Assembly: GCA_913056395.1 (NCBI GenBank)
Contig: CAJXMG010000012.1
Span: 1 to 64,000 of the forward strand
Direction: 5' to 3'
DNA: 64,000 nt
From: an uncultured bacterium
GTDB taxonomy: Bacteria > Planctomycetota > UBA8108 > UBA1146
Part shown: one piece after another, positions 27,267 to 36,461 of the stretch
Position numbering within the stretch: position 1 is the stretch's first letter
Layout: each line of letters begins with the position of its first letter
The notes under the pieces: generated by a model
Databases searched by the model: none
Told to the model about the DNA's origin: nothing
Seen by the model: only the letters and a program-made list of their open reading frames with translations
Position numbers and translations under genes: made by a program

Positions 27267-28069
27267 TGTCTGCCCATGAAAATGAGGAAAAAATGATTCT
27301 CGATGTAAACAATCTTCATGCGTCCGTAGAAGGCAGCCCGATTCTGAAAGGCCTGAACCTTTCGGTGAAGCCGGGTGAGGTTCACGCCATCATGGGACCG
27401 AATGGCTCAGGCAAGAGTACATTTGCCAATGTGCTTGCCGGTCGTGAGGATTACACGGTGGACAGTGGTTCTGTGAGCTACAGTGGACTCGACCTCCTCG
27501 ATCTCGATCCTGAGGAGCGCGCATGTGAGGGCATTTTCCTCGCATTCCAGTACCCCGTTTCGATTCCTGGAATCTCGAATGCCTACTTCCTGCGCTCGGC
27601 CCTCAATGCGGTGCGTCGCTATCGTGAAGAGTCCGAGGTTGACGCCGTAGACTTCCTTCAACTCGTCCGTGAGAAGATGAAGTTGGTAGGTATGGACGAA
27701 AAGCTGTTGCAGCGTTCCGTCAACGATGGCTTCAGCGGTGGTGAAAAGAAGCGTAATGAGATTCTGCAAATGGCGGTTCTCGATCCAAAACTTGCGATCC
27801 TCGACGAGACGGACTCCGGGCTCGATATCGATGCCCTCAGAATTGTCGCCGAAGGTGTCAACGCTCTTCGTGGAGGTGATCGTGCCTTTATCGTCGTGAC
27901 CCACTACCAGCGACTTCTCGACTACATCGTTCCTGATCACGTTCATGTGCTTTCGGAGGGGCAGATCGTCCGTTCCGGCGACAAGACCCTGGCCCATGAG
28001 TTGGAGCGTGAGGGATATTCATGGCTCGAATCCGGACATGCCCGTGAGAAAACCCAGGAGGCTTCGTGA
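27266..28069 (+). CDS. sufC: Fe-S assembly ATPase SufC
   Basis: ABC-type ATPase that drives the SufBC2D scaffold. Walker A GPNGSGKST, the Q-loop AFQYPVSIPGISNAYF, the signature FSGGEKKRNE, Walker B LAILDETDSGLD and the switch histidine in VVTHYQR are all present. The ATG at 27266 overlaps the sufB stop (TGATG) and has AGGGGAG nine bases upstream, giving 267 residues. An internal ATG at 27293, with GAGGA close by, would give 258 residues starting MILDVNNLHASVEG, nearer to most homologues; both starts are possible. Confidence 0.96.
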   Translation: MSAHENEEKMILDVNNLHASVEGSPILKGLNLSVKPGEVHAIMGPNGSGKSTFANVLAGREDYTVDSGSVSYSGLDLLDLDPEERACEGIFLAFQYPVSIPGISNAYFLRSALNAVRRYREESEVDAVDFLQLVREKMKLVGMDEKLLQRSVNDGFSGGEKKRNEILQMAVLDPKLAILDETDSGLDIDALRIVAEGVNALRGGDRAFIVVTHYQRLLDYIVPDHVHVLSEGQIVRSGDKTLAHELEREGYSWLESGHAREKTQEAS

Positions 28070-29367
28070 GCACCGAAACCGTCGACCCCTGGCATGCAAT
28101 GCTGTCTCAGCAAGTGGCTGAGTCTGCCGGTGCCCATTCCGCCCTGGATCAGCGTCGCCAGTCTGCCAGCGAGCTGTTCCAGCAAAGTGGATTCCCTACC
28201 CGGAAACATGAAGAGTGGAGATACACACCGCTGAAATCGGTAGCCCAAGGTGAATACTCTGCCCTGCTGCCGGCGGACGGAGTCCTGCCCGGTGATGATG
28301 AATTGGCGACCACCTCCGATATTCGTATCGTCATGATCAACGGTCGCTTCAGGGACGATCTCTCCGATCTGACCGCATTGCCGGAGGAGGTTTCGATTCG
28401 TGGACTCGCAGGCATGCTGGCCGAGAATCCCGATTCAGTCAGTGAATCCATCGAACGCATGATTCCCAGTGACGACCATCCATTCCAGAATCTTGCCGAT
28501 GTTTTTCTCTGCGACGGTCTGGTGATCGACGCCCATGGAGAGACTGACGCCAGAATCCATATTGTTCACGCCCAGGATGGATCCACTGCTTCCGGTTCCA
28601 GCCATGTCTCCGGACTGGTTCGACTCAGCGGCGGGGCCAAGATCGAAATCCTGGAAGAGTTCCGTTCCCGAGGAAAGACTCTGGCGAATATCCGTTGGGG
28701 TATGGAGATCGGATCCGGTTGTGAATTCTCCCGTCAACGGGTAGTTCGGCCCGGTTGCGATGTCCTTTACCACGGAACCCGGGTTCAAGTGGAGGGGAAA
28801 GCGATCTTCCGCGACCTGATCGCCGGCAGCGGATCACGACTGGTCCGGAATGAGATTCATGCGATTCTCGCGGGTCCGGAGGGGCATGTCGATCTGCTGG
28901 GTGGTTACGTCAGCAATGGCGATGAAATCGTCGACCACCATACGGTCATCGAACATGCGGTTGAGGATTGCACCAGCAGAGAGATCTACAGGGGTGTACT
29001 CGGTGGAGAGTCCCGGGGTGCATTTACCGGGATGATCCATGTTCATCAGGATGCCCAGAGAACGGATGCGGAGCAGTCCAACGACGCCATCCTGTTGTCC
29101 CGATCTGCAGAGATGAACACCCGTCCCCGTCTTGAGATCTATGCGGACGATGTCAAGTGCACCCACGGTGCGACTGTTGGTGAGCTGGATGATGAATCAC
29201 TCTTTTACCTGAGAAGTCGTGGAGTGGGCCTCGAGGAGGCCCGTCGAATGCTGGTCAGGGCCTTTACTGCAGAAGTCTTTGAGGACCTCGAAAATGAGGC
29301 CTTGAAGGAGCAGTTCATCGAGCAGTTACAGGAAGCGATGCCAGCCGCTGGTGAATCGGGATCCTGA
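28066..29367 (+). CDS. sufD: Fe-S assembly scaffold component SufD
   Basis: SufB-related beta-helix subunit of the SufBC2D complex, 433 residues. The N-terminal part has FPTRKHEEWRYTPLKSV, which is characteristic of SufD; the C-terminal core has HHTVIEHAVEDCTSREIYRGVL, RGAFTGMIHVHQDAQRTDAEQSN, ARLSR-like LLSRSAEMNTRPRLEIYADDVKCTHGATVGELDDESLFYLRSRG. The GTG start at 28066 overlaps the sufC stop by four bases (GTGA). It pairs with SufB and is needed for iron entry in known systems. Confidence 0.96.
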   Translation: MSTETVDPWHAMLSQQVAESAGAHSALDQRRQSASELFQQSGFPTRKHEEWRYTPLKSVAQGEYSALLPADGVLPGDDELATTSDIRIVMINGRFRDDLSDLTALPEEVSIRGLAGMLAENPDSVSESIERMIPSDDHPFQNLADVFLCDGLVIDAHGETDARIHIVHAQDGSTASGSSHVSGLVRLSGGAKIEILEEFRSRGKTLANIRWGMEIGSGCEFSRQRVVRPGCDVLYHGTRVQVEGKAIFRDLIAGSGSRLVRNEIHAILAGPEGHVDLLGGYVSNGDEIVDHHTVIEHAVEDCTSREIYRGVLGGESRGAFTGMIHVHQDAQRTDAEQSNDAILLSRSAEMNTRPRLEIYADDVKCTHGATVGELDDESLFYLRSRGVGLEEARRMLVRAFTAEVFEDLENEALKEQFIEQLQEAMPAAGESGS

Positions 29368-29398
29368 AGACGGGAGTGGATTGAACGCGGGTGACCCC

Positions 29399-30625
29399 AT
29401 GTCTCTGAATGTACACGAGATTCAGAAGCACTTTCCTGGCCTGAATCAACAGGTACACGGGCACCGTCTTGTCTACCTGGACAGCGCGGCGACCACCCAA
29501 AAGCCCGTGGCGGTGATGGAGGCGGTCGACTCGGTCTATCGCCAGGATTGCGCCAATGTCCACAGGGGAGTTCACACTCTCAGTGAGAGAGCCACCGCCC
29601 GATTTGAGGGTGTCCGCAAGGTCGTGGCTGGATTCCTTGGTATCAGTGACAGCCGGGAAGTGATCTTCACGCGGGGTGTGACCGAATCGATGAACCTGTT
29701 GGCCAATACGCTGTGTCATTTGGATTCCGGATTTCAGCCCGGTGACGAAATCCTGATTTCTTCCCTCGACCACCACGCGAATATCGTGCCCTGGCAGTTG
29801 ATCAGCGAAAAAATGGGGACGGTTCTGAAGGTGATTCCCTGCGACGATGCAGGAGAGTTGATTCTCTCTGATCTCGATCAGTGGATCAGCGAGAAAACCC
29901 GTGTGGTCTCTGTTGGACACGTTTCCAATGCGATTGGAACGGTCAATGATATCGACACCATTTTTGCGGAGGCTCGCAAAGTCGGGGCTATCACAATTCT
30001 TGATGCTGCCCAGTCTGCACCTCATATGTCGATCAGTCCCAAGGAAATCGATTGCGATTTCCTGACCTTCAGTGGCCACAAAACTTACGGCCCTACGGGT
30101 GCCGGCGTTCTATGGGGAAAGAAGGAACTTCTCGACCGGATGCCTCCCTGGCAAGGTGGGGGGGACATGATCCGGACCGTCTCTTTTGAAGAGAGCAGTT
30201 TCGCCGAGACTCCGTGGAAGTTTGAAGCTGGAACTCCGGACATTGCCGCTGTCATCGGCTTGGGAGCAGCCCTTGAATTTCTCGACTCCATGGGTCGAGA
30301 CAAGGTGTGCTCCCACGAGACCCGGCTTTTGCAGAAGATCGAATCCGCATTGAAGTCGATGGACGGAGTCAATGTGGTGGGAGAGCCCTCACTCAGGGCG
30401 TGTTGTGTCTCTTTCACCCTCGACGGGGTGCACCCCCATGATGCCGCGACCATCATGGATCAAAACGGGGTGGCGATCAGGGCGGGCCATCATTGTGCAA
30501 TGCCCCTGATGAAGCGACTGGGATTACCGGCAACGATTCGGGCCTCTGTGGGAATGCACAACGATGAGGCGGATGTCGAGGCATTGCTTGAGTCTGTCGA
30601 AGCCGTGAGGGAGATCTTCGCATGA
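29399..30625 (+). CDS. sufS: Cysteine desulfurase SufS (group II)
   Basis: PLP enzyme that takes sulfur from cysteine for cluster assembly. The 408-residue product shows YLDSAATTQKP, NVHRGVHTLSERAT, the PLP-lysine motif SGHKTYGPTG and the active cysteine in RAGHHCAMP, whose short loop is typical of group II enzymes that need a SufU or SufE partner. Starts are ambiguous: ATG 29399 has GGGTGA four bases upstream, TTG 29381 has GGGAG four bases upstream, and a GTG at 29351 overlaps sufD. I prefer 29399. sufU overlaps the end by four bases. Confidence 0.95.
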   Translation: MSLNVHEIQKHFPGLNQQVHGHRLVYLDSAATTQKPVAVMEAVDSVYRQDCANVHRGVHTLSERATARFEGVRKVVAGFLGISDSREVIFTRGVTESMNLLANTLCHLDSGFQPGDEILISSLDHHANIVPWQLISEKMGTVLKVIPCDDAGELILSDLDQWISEKTRVVSVGHVSNAIGTVNDIDTIFAEARKVGAITILDAAQSAPHMSISPKEIDCDFLTFSGHKTYGPTGAGVLWGKKELLDRMPPWQGGGDMIRTVSFEESSFAETPWKFEAGTPDIAAVIGLGAALEFLDSMGRDKVCSHETRLLQKIESALKSMDGVNVVGEPSLRACCVSFTLDGVHPHDAATIMDQNGVAIRAGHHCAMPLMKRLGLPATIRASVGMHNDEADVEALLESVEAVREIFA

Positions 30626-31074
30626 GTTCGATGAGGGAACTTTATCAAGAGATGATCATCGATCACTCCCGCTCTCCACGAAATCACAAGAAACTGGATC
30701 ATCCGGACCTTTCCGCACGTGGACACAATCCTCTTTGTGGGGATGAAATCGATTTGGAAGTGAAGCGTGGGGAAGACGGGGTTCTGTCAGAGATCGGCTT
30801 TGAAGCGACCGCCTGTGCTATTTGCACGGCCAGTGCGTCGATTTTGACTGAAACCCTCAAAGGCAAATCTGAAGAGGATGCGAGGGCGATCTTCCACCGT
30901 TTTCACTCCACAGTGACCGGTGAAGTTGAAGACCCTTATCCTTCAGAGCTGATGAAGTTGGAAGTCTTCACGGGTGTGAAAGATTATCCTTCCCGCGTCA
31001 AATGCGCGACCCTGGCCTGGCATACACTGATTCAGGCTCTGGATGAAAATAACGGAGAGGCCTCCACCGAATGA
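30622..31074 (+). CDS. sufU: Sulfur-transfer protein SufU
   Basis: Zinc-dependent sulfur acceptor partner of SufS, 150 residues. The three conserved cysteines are in NPLCGDEI, ACAICTASASI and RVKCATLAWHTL, with the Asp of CGD completing the zinc site, and the start ELYQEMIIDHSRSPRNH is typical. The longer spacing between the second and third cysteine distinguishes SufU from IscU. It overlaps sufS and sufT by four bases each, supporting translation as one unit. Confidence 0.95.
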   Translation: MSSMRELYQEMIIDHSRSPRNHKKLDHPDLSARGHNPLCGDEIDLEVKRGEDGVLSEIGFEATACAICTASASILTETLKGKSEEDARAIFHRFHSTVTGEVEDPYPSELMKLEVFTGVKDYPSRVKCATLAWHTLIQALDENNGEASTE

Positions 31075-31457
31075 ACGACACCCCAGATCCACAAGCGACA
31101 GATTCTGTGAATGAAGAGGACCTCCGCCCGGCAGGTCTTCAGGCGACCGAAGAGGGGAGTCTGGAGGATCTGATCGTCAAGGCGATTGAAACTTGCCATG
31201 ACCCCGAGATCCCCGTCAACATCTACGAACTGGGCCTGATCTATCACATCCGTATCGAAGAAGATGCCAAGGTGGATATTGAGATGACCCTGACTTCCCC
31301 GGCGTGTCCTGTCGCAGGAACGTTGCCGGTGGAGGTTGAGCAGAAGGTCAGTGCAGTGGAGGGGGTCGACGAGTGCATCGTGGGTGTCGTCTGGGATCCG
31401 CCATGGACCAAGGATCGCATGACTGAGGGCGCCAAGCTTCAGTTGGGGATGTTCTGA
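31071..31457 (+). CDS. sufT: SufT-like Fe-S carrier/maturation protein (DUF59/MIP18)
   Basis: A 128-residue protein of the DUF59 family that helps mature Fe-S proteins. The motif DPEIPVNIYELGLIYHI, the MTLTSPACPVAGTLP loop with its conserved cysteine and the end VVWDPPWTKDRMTEGAKLQLGM are diagnostic. It is the last gene of the operon. Its 3' end overlaps the 3' end of the convergent gene by 19 bases and no terminator is visible there. Confidence 0.93.
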   Translation: MNDTPDPQATDSVNEEDLRPAGLQATEEGSLEDLIVKAIETCHDPEIPVNIYELGLIYHIRIEEDAKVDIEMTLTSPACPVAGTLPVEVEQKVSAVEGVDECIVGVVWDPPWTKDRMTEGAKLQLGMF

Positions 31458-32428
31458 TCCGGGTTCTCCTCCGAGCCTGAAGTCTTTTCCCGCGGCTGGA
31501 GTGCATTGAGAAGATGTCTCGCCCGCTCTCCCTCCGGCAAATCAGCCATCATTTTGGCGACCCGGGTCAATAATCTCGCGCCCAGCATCCGGTCTGTCTT
31601 GAGCGCATACTTTGCCTTTCGGATCATCTGAATTCCGCGACCCCGGTAGGGAGCATAGGCTTGATCCCAGAGGTCAGACATCTCTTGACCGAAGAGTGAC
31701 AGGTATCGCTTCGCAGCAACCAACTCCTGACAGCCCTTTTCAAAATCTTCATAGCCACTGTATTCCCGAGCCCTTTCGAGGTGCTTGAGAAGAAAGCGAT
31801 ATTCTTTTCGAGTGGGCAGAGTGATTTCAGCACGACCAGCAAGGTAGCTGTCCAGAGCCGCTGCTCCCCTGAAGGGCAAATCCTCCGGGATCGCCCGTGC
31901 CTCACCGGTGGCGGGATCGATGGAGAAGATTCGCGGAAGCAGTTTTGGAATCGTCAGGTTTTTCAGAAGTGGAGTACTTCCCTGATGCGCTTTGCAGTTT
32001 TCGCAACCAGCCAGGGGGCAAGAGTCGTTTTGGTCTTCCGTGCTGGAATGGATTTTTCCGGAAGGGCCCGGGACGCATGCGAGAGCGGGGACTCCATGTT
32101 TTTCGAGGGCTTTCAGAAATGCGGAATCGTTGAGGTGTTGTCGTGACCAGGAGGAGGAGACGGGGTCATCATCCCTGACGATAAGAAGAAGAATCGGAAC
32201 TTTCCGCTGGAGAGCCTCTGTTTTGGCTTTTTCCATATCCGAACCCGCCCAGTAGCCGGTAGCGGCTGAGAGGTTCTTCGCTGTGGACTCACCACTCTGT
32301 GTTTCCGTGCTCTGTATTTCTTTGCTTTGTGTTTCCTTGTTGGGAAGGGGCCCATCCGCAACCGAATCGTTGATTCCGTCCGCAAGGGAAAAGCAAAGGG
32401 TCATTGTAAGAAGCAAGGGGGTGATCAT
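31439..32428 (-). CDS. Exported thioredoxin-fold-like protein, function unknown
   Basis: A 329-residue protein with a hydrophobic N-terminus (residues 2-17) that may be a signal peptide, then a repeat of KETQS-like units (31-45). About residues 64-105 resemble the start of a thioredoxin-like domain: EKAKTEALQRKVPILLLIVRDDDP followed by SRQHLNDSAFLKALEKHGVPALACVPG. The usual CxxC after the strand is absent; a cysteine cluster CPLAGCENC appears later (near 137-145). The C-terminal half is helical. I cannot assign a function. It is transcribed after the acyltransferase and M14 genes on the same strand. Confidence 0.68.
   Translation of the reverse strand: MITPLLLTMTLCFSLADGINDSVADGPLPNKETQSKEIQSTETQSGESTAKNLSAATGYWAGSDMEKAKTEALQRKVPILLLIVRDDDPVSSSWSRQHLNDSAFLKALEKHGVPALACVPGPSGKIHSSTEDQNDSCPLAGCENCKAHQGSTPLLKNLTIPKLLPRIFSIDPATGEARAIPEDLPFRGAAALDSYLAGRAEITLPTRKEYRFLLKHLERAREYSGYEDFEKGCQELVAAKRYLSLFGQEMSDLWDQAYAPYRGRGIQMIRKAKYALKTDRMLGARLLTRVAKMMADLPEGERARHLLNALQPREKTSGSEENPDQNIPN
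32294..32338 (-). repeat. 15-bp tandem repeat encoding KETQS/KEIQS/TETQS
   Basis: Three in-frame 15-base units just after the predicted signal sequence of the exported protein at 31439-32428. They encode KETQS, KEIQS and TETQS. Confidence 0.75.
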
Positions 32429-32548
32429 TGGGGGGGACTCCAGTTTTCAATCCCCTGATTTTATCACTCACGGGTCATGGAATAGCCCCAACACTTTGCA
32501 AGAGTGCCATTCAGGCAAAATTTACAGGATTGATCCGTTTCGGGCTGA

Positions 32549-33772
32549 TCAGGTCAGAGGTTTGTTCTGCAACGCCTTCAAGAGTGCTCTTGGGTACTTT
32601 TGACCGCTGAGGAGTTTGCCGATGACCGTTGAGCGGACGAGCAGATCATAGGTGATCAGGCCGATTACAGTGGTGGCCGTGAGAGTGAGTCCAAATTTCA
32701 CGAAGCTGCCCCAATCCCTGTTGGCCAGATAACCGGGAATCCAAATGGTGAAGGGGAGGTGGATCAGATAGATCCAGTAGGAGGCATCGACGAAATAGCG
32801 GACCCCGGGAATCTCTTTTGAAGTCAATTTCGCGAAGAGACCGATGAATCCCCAGATTGCTTGCCACATCACCATTCCCGCGACGCAGGAAGTCAGAAGT
32901 CTCCACATTTCAGAAGTGAAGATCTTCGGGTTCTGCAGCAAGGATCCCCAGACCATGAAGAGGACTGTTGCCAGTCCCAGACTGAGGAAGATTCGCGGCC
33001 ATGTTGCGACATGGGTCAGCAGGTCTCTTCGACTCCAGAGTGCCCACCCACAGAGATAGAGAAATGCGTATGCCAAAAAGCTCGCTTTATCAGGGACTAA
33101 TTCCACTCCCGGAATCAACAGGCCCGGGAGAAGTGAATCGACGAGAGCCCAACCGAGAGGAATCGACAGGAGCAGACTGGATCCGGGGATGCCGATCACT
33201 CTTGCAATCAGAGTTGAGGGACGGAGCTTCTCCGGAAGCATTTGTGAGAGGGGGCTCAGAAGATAGGCGAGAACAGAGTAGATCACCAGATAGTAGAGAA
33301 ACCACAGGTGAATCGTGATGAATGGGGAATAGAAATTGGCCCAATCCGATTCCTGGATCATCTTCCAGGCGGCTTCCACTCCGACCTGCTGGGCGACGTT
33401 GGCGAACTGAAATCCGGAAACGGTCAGTGGAAGCATCACCGGCAGGAACAGAATCAGCGGTAATCCCAATCGGGAGAGACGATGGCGATAAAATTGGGAG
33501 AGTCCGCGTTTTTCCACCAGAAGTGCACCGAAAAACCCTGCGATATACATGAAGATGGGCATTCTCCAGGCGTGGATGAAACCGACCAGCAGCGAGAAAA
33601 CCGGAGAGGTTTGAGAATCCCTGAATCTCCATGCGTCATTGATCGGGGTATCCATGTAATTGCATGCGCTGTGAAGGACGAGCCCCAGCAGCATCATCGT
33701 CGCCCGCAGACCATCGAGGGAGTGGAGGCGAACCTGTGGGTTTGGTTCTTCAGGGTGGGTTTCGGCGGACAT
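32549..33772 (-). CDS. Membrane acyltransferase (acyltransferase 3 / OpgC-like family)
   Basis: A 407-residue integral membrane protein with about ten hydrophobic segments. The N-terminus LHSLDGLRATMMLLGLVLHSACNY carries the family's catalytic-type histidine in the first membrane segment and RMPIFMYIAGFFGALL follows, as in OafA/OpgC-type acyltransferases that acetylate or succinylate surface glycans. Substrate is unknown. The ATG at 33772 is preferred to the in-frame TTG at 33784; neither has a strong ribosome site. Neighbours on the same strand are an M14 peptidase upstream and the exported protein downstream. Confidence 0.82.
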   Translation of the reverse strand: MSAETHPEEPNPQVRLHSLDGLRATMMLLGLVLHSACNYMDTPINDAWRFRDSQTSPVFSLLVGFIHAWRMPIFMYIAGFFGALLVEKRGLSQFYRHRLSRLGLPLILFLPVMLPLTVSGFQFANVAQQVGVEAAWKMIQESDWANFYSPFITIHLWFLYYLVIYSVLAYLLSPLSQMLPEKLRPSTLIARVIGIPGSSLLLSIPLGWALVDSLLPGLLIPGVELVPDKASFLAYAFLYLCGWALWSRRDLLTHVATWPRIFLSLGLATVLFMVWGSLLQNPKIFTSEMWRLLTSCVAGMVMWQAIWGFIGLFAKLTSKEIPGVRYFVDASYWIYLIHLPFTIWIPGYLANRDWGSFVKFGLTLTATTVIGLITYDLLVRSTVIGKLLSGQKYPRALLKALQNKPLT

Positions 33773-33800
33773 GCTTCGATCCAATCGGATTTTTACCTGA

Positions 33801-36359
33801 TCAGTGTCTAAAGAAGATGGCGCGCATCAGCAGTTCAAAATTGCCATGGGGCCAGGAGCGGTAATGGGGTCTGAATCCAAACAGGTGAAGGCGGCCATCG
33901 CCGACCCTGGAAGTGACCCAGGTACTTGCTCCAGCGATGGTTGCCGTATTCTTGGCATATCCGGAGAGGAGGATTTCACTCCGGGGGTATTCCAGGAGCG
34001 AAATCACTTCGGGTTGGTGTTCTTCAGCGGTATCGGCGACGTGCCAGGCCCGGGATCCGGAGTGGAAGATGGAAACCATTTCGGGAAGCAGGTGGGTCCA
34101 TGGACCGACTTCCTGTTCGACAGGGAGGGTTCGCAGGATCGACCCGGGACAACTCAGTGCCGGAAGCTCCTCGGTTCCCTGAGTGGCCTCTACCAGTGGC
34201 AGGTTGAACTGATCGATTGCGAAGTCGGTGGATCGCCCACAGCAGATCAATCGGCCGCCGCGCTGTACAAAACTTTCCAGGTGAATCACACCCTCGGGAG
34301 AGAGCCCTCCAGCCAGTTCCGGGAAAACACTCCCCGGCTTGCGACCGTCACGGATCACCCGCTCGCTGATATCGGGAATGATCAGCACGTCGATGAAGTC
34401 TTCAAGTCGACCGGCACGGATCTGTTCATTTCGGATTCTTTTGAAGGGAATATCGTAGTGATCGAGAACCCAGCGCAGCCAGCCTTCATCCTTGCTGGCG
34501 ACGTAGGGGGCATACACACCCACCCGGGGTGGGGCCGCATAGACGTATTTGGCAGAGAATTGGGCTACCGAATCCTTCTCAGACTCTGCTCTTTCAGAGC
34601 TGACCGTCAGGACTGTGGGTTTTTTACTTACTCCCTGGAGTTTGCGTCCTCCGTGGAGAATGACCCGTTGATCTTTACCCCAGGCCTTCATGATCTCTCT
34701 CACCCATTGGGTACCGTGAAGATCGAGCTGTGTGGCCTTGAAATGGTCTTCTCCCAACTGGGCAATGACCTCGGAGTTCTCAGGTGTCCTTGAAAGAGTG
34801 GCTGTCAGGACTTTCAGATCATCCGGTTTCTTCATCGCAACATTCATCGACTGAAGAATCTCCACCCGTTCGATGCCAAAGAGCAGAGGAAGGGTCCAGC
34901 CGGCCACATCGTAAGGAGCGGGCCCATCCGGATAACGCTGAACCTCGAACAGATCCTTGAGGAACGAGCCGTAGGGTTGTTCTCGCGGAAGAATCAGAGT
35001 ACCTGCGGAATAGGGGCGACCGTCCCCCTCAAAATCTTCCTGTGCGACAAACATCTCGACGCCCTGTGAATCGAGAATCGTCAAAATCCGGCTGACGGCA
35101 TTGGCATCTCGCTGGCCCGGTTGAATCAGCCAGTAACGGGGGGCTTCATCGCGCCCCTTCTGAACCACGTCACGGGCAACACGCAGGGAATTTCGAACCC
35201 AGGTTTCTGGTTCCCGGGCGACGCTCCCCAGAAGGGATTCACCGAGAGAAGTGGTGTAGCGGTGAATGTCGCCGACCCGCCACCAGCCTCCGGGCCAGGG
35301 AGCTGGAAAACGGTTGGAGGGTGCATATCCCGTTTCGATGCCTCGCGGTGCGATCAGGTCAGAAGGATCGATCCAGATCGGACTGGCCAGATTTGCGGAT
35401 GCCGCTTCCGAAAGGATACCGATGATGTTGTGGCGAACAGGAACGTTACGGTTGCCACCATTCCACCACATGTCGTAACTGACGCCGCTGGAGATTCCGG
35501 TGAAGCCGGCTGCGGTCATGTCGAGCATGGCGCGGGATCCCAATGCACCGATTCCGGAGATGGTCAGCGGGTGCAGATTGGGATTCAGGGGGTCTCGGAA
35601 TGGGGGGACAAACATTCGCTCCCGAAGAGAGCCCTGTTGGTGAACATCCCAGTAGATGGTCGGGAACCACTCCTTGTAGAGCATTCGTGTGACGATTTTG
35701 GTTTCTTCGAGAGAGAGGGCAAACCAGTCACGGTTGTTGTCATGGCCTGCATACAGCTGGTACAGCTCAGGAAGATAGGCGTCTTCGTAAGGAGTTCCCA
35801 CGATGCGACGATACCAGTTGACGACCCGGTCGAGGCCATCGGGGTTGACCGTGGGTATGATGACGGTCACCACTTCATCTCGAACCTGTTTCCATACTTC
35901 AGCGTCGGAGGTTCCCAAATCCCATGCCAGAGTCATCGACCACTCTGCGGCGGCGATTTCTGTCGAGTGCATGTTGCAGGAGACGAAGACGACAGGGACC
36001 GCTTCGGTAACCAGTGATTCCGCCATGGCCGGGGACAGTTCGCGGGGGTCGGCCATCGTTTTGCTGATCTCTTTGATTCGATCCAGATTGGCCAAATTTT
36101 CTTTGGACGAGATCACACAGATTCTGACGGGACGACCTTCGGTGGAGGTTCCAACATTGAGAGTCATCGCTGTCGGAGTGCTTTCCCCAAACTGGTCAAA
36201 CCAACCGCCGATGGTTTCCCAGCCTGCCAACTCGAAATCGGTTCCGGGTGCCCGTCCCATGAATTCGGTAGGGGACTTTGCCTGACCCGGCAGGTTCAGG
36301 GGAGCGAGTACCAGCAACAGTAACCAGAAAATCAGTGAATCACGCATATGGCTCATCAT
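33801..36359 (-). CDS. Secreted M14-family zinc carboxypeptidase
   Basis: An 852-residue exported metallopeptidase. A signal peptide (about 1-27) precedes an M14 domain with zinc ligands His131 and Glu134 (MHSTE) and His240 (YWDVHQQGS), substrate-site residues in TVNPDGLDR and DNNRDWFAL, and the likely catalytic glutamate in GILSEAAS. The remaining 450 residues hold a region resembling a glutamine-amidotransferase-like or Rossmann-type fold (VIIPDISERVIRDG, GGRLICCGRSTDFAI). GGAGG lies seven bases before the ATG at 36359. It probably degrades external peptides. Confidence 0.85.
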   Translation of the reverse strand: MMSHMRDSLIFWLLLLVLAPLNLPGQAKSPTEFMGRAPGTDFELAGWETIGGWFDQFGESTPTAMTLNVGTSTEGRPVRICVISSKENLANLDRIKEISKTMADPRELSPAMAESLVTEAVPVVFVSCNMHSTEIAAAEWSMTLAWDLGTSDAEVWKQVRDEVVTVIIPTVNPDGLDRVVNWYRRIVGTPYEDAYLPELYQLYAGHDNNRDWFALSLEETKIVTRMLYKEWFPTIYWDVHQQGSLRERMFVPPFRDPLNPNLHPLTISGIGALGSRAMLDMTAAGFTGISSGVSYDMWWNGGNRNVPVRHNIIGILSEAASANLASPIWIDPSDLIAPRGIETGYAPSNRFPAPWPGGWWRVGDIHRYTTSLGESLLGSVAREPETWVRNSLRVARDVVQKGRDEAPRYWLIQPGQRDANAVSRILTILDSQGVEMFVAQEDFEGDGRPYSAGTLILPREQPYGSFLKDLFEVQRYPDGPAPYDVAGWTLPLLFGIERVEILQSMNVAMKKPDDLKVLTATLSRTPENSEVIAQLGEDHFKATQLDLHGTQWVREIMKAWGKDQRVILHGGRKLQGVSKKPTVLTVSSERAESEKDSVAQFSAKYVYAAPPRVGVYAPYVASKDEGWLRWVLDHYDIPFKRIRNEQIRAGRLEDFIDVLIIPDISERVIRDGRKPGSVFPELAGGLSPEGVIHLESFVQRGGRLICCGRSTDFAIDQFNLPLVEATQGTEELPALSCPGSILRTLPVEQEVGPWTHLLPEMVSIFHSGSRAWHVADTAEEHQPEVISLLEYPRSEILLSGYAKNTATIAGASTWVTSRVGDGRLHLFGFRPHYRSWPHGNFELLMRAIFFRH

Positions 36360-36461
36360 GGAGGTCCCTCCGGAGAAGTTCTCGAACCGGTTTTGGCCTC
36401 AGGATGGCACCCAGAAATGCGAATGCAACAGGGCGGCTGACTGTGACAAGGGGGTGGCTCG

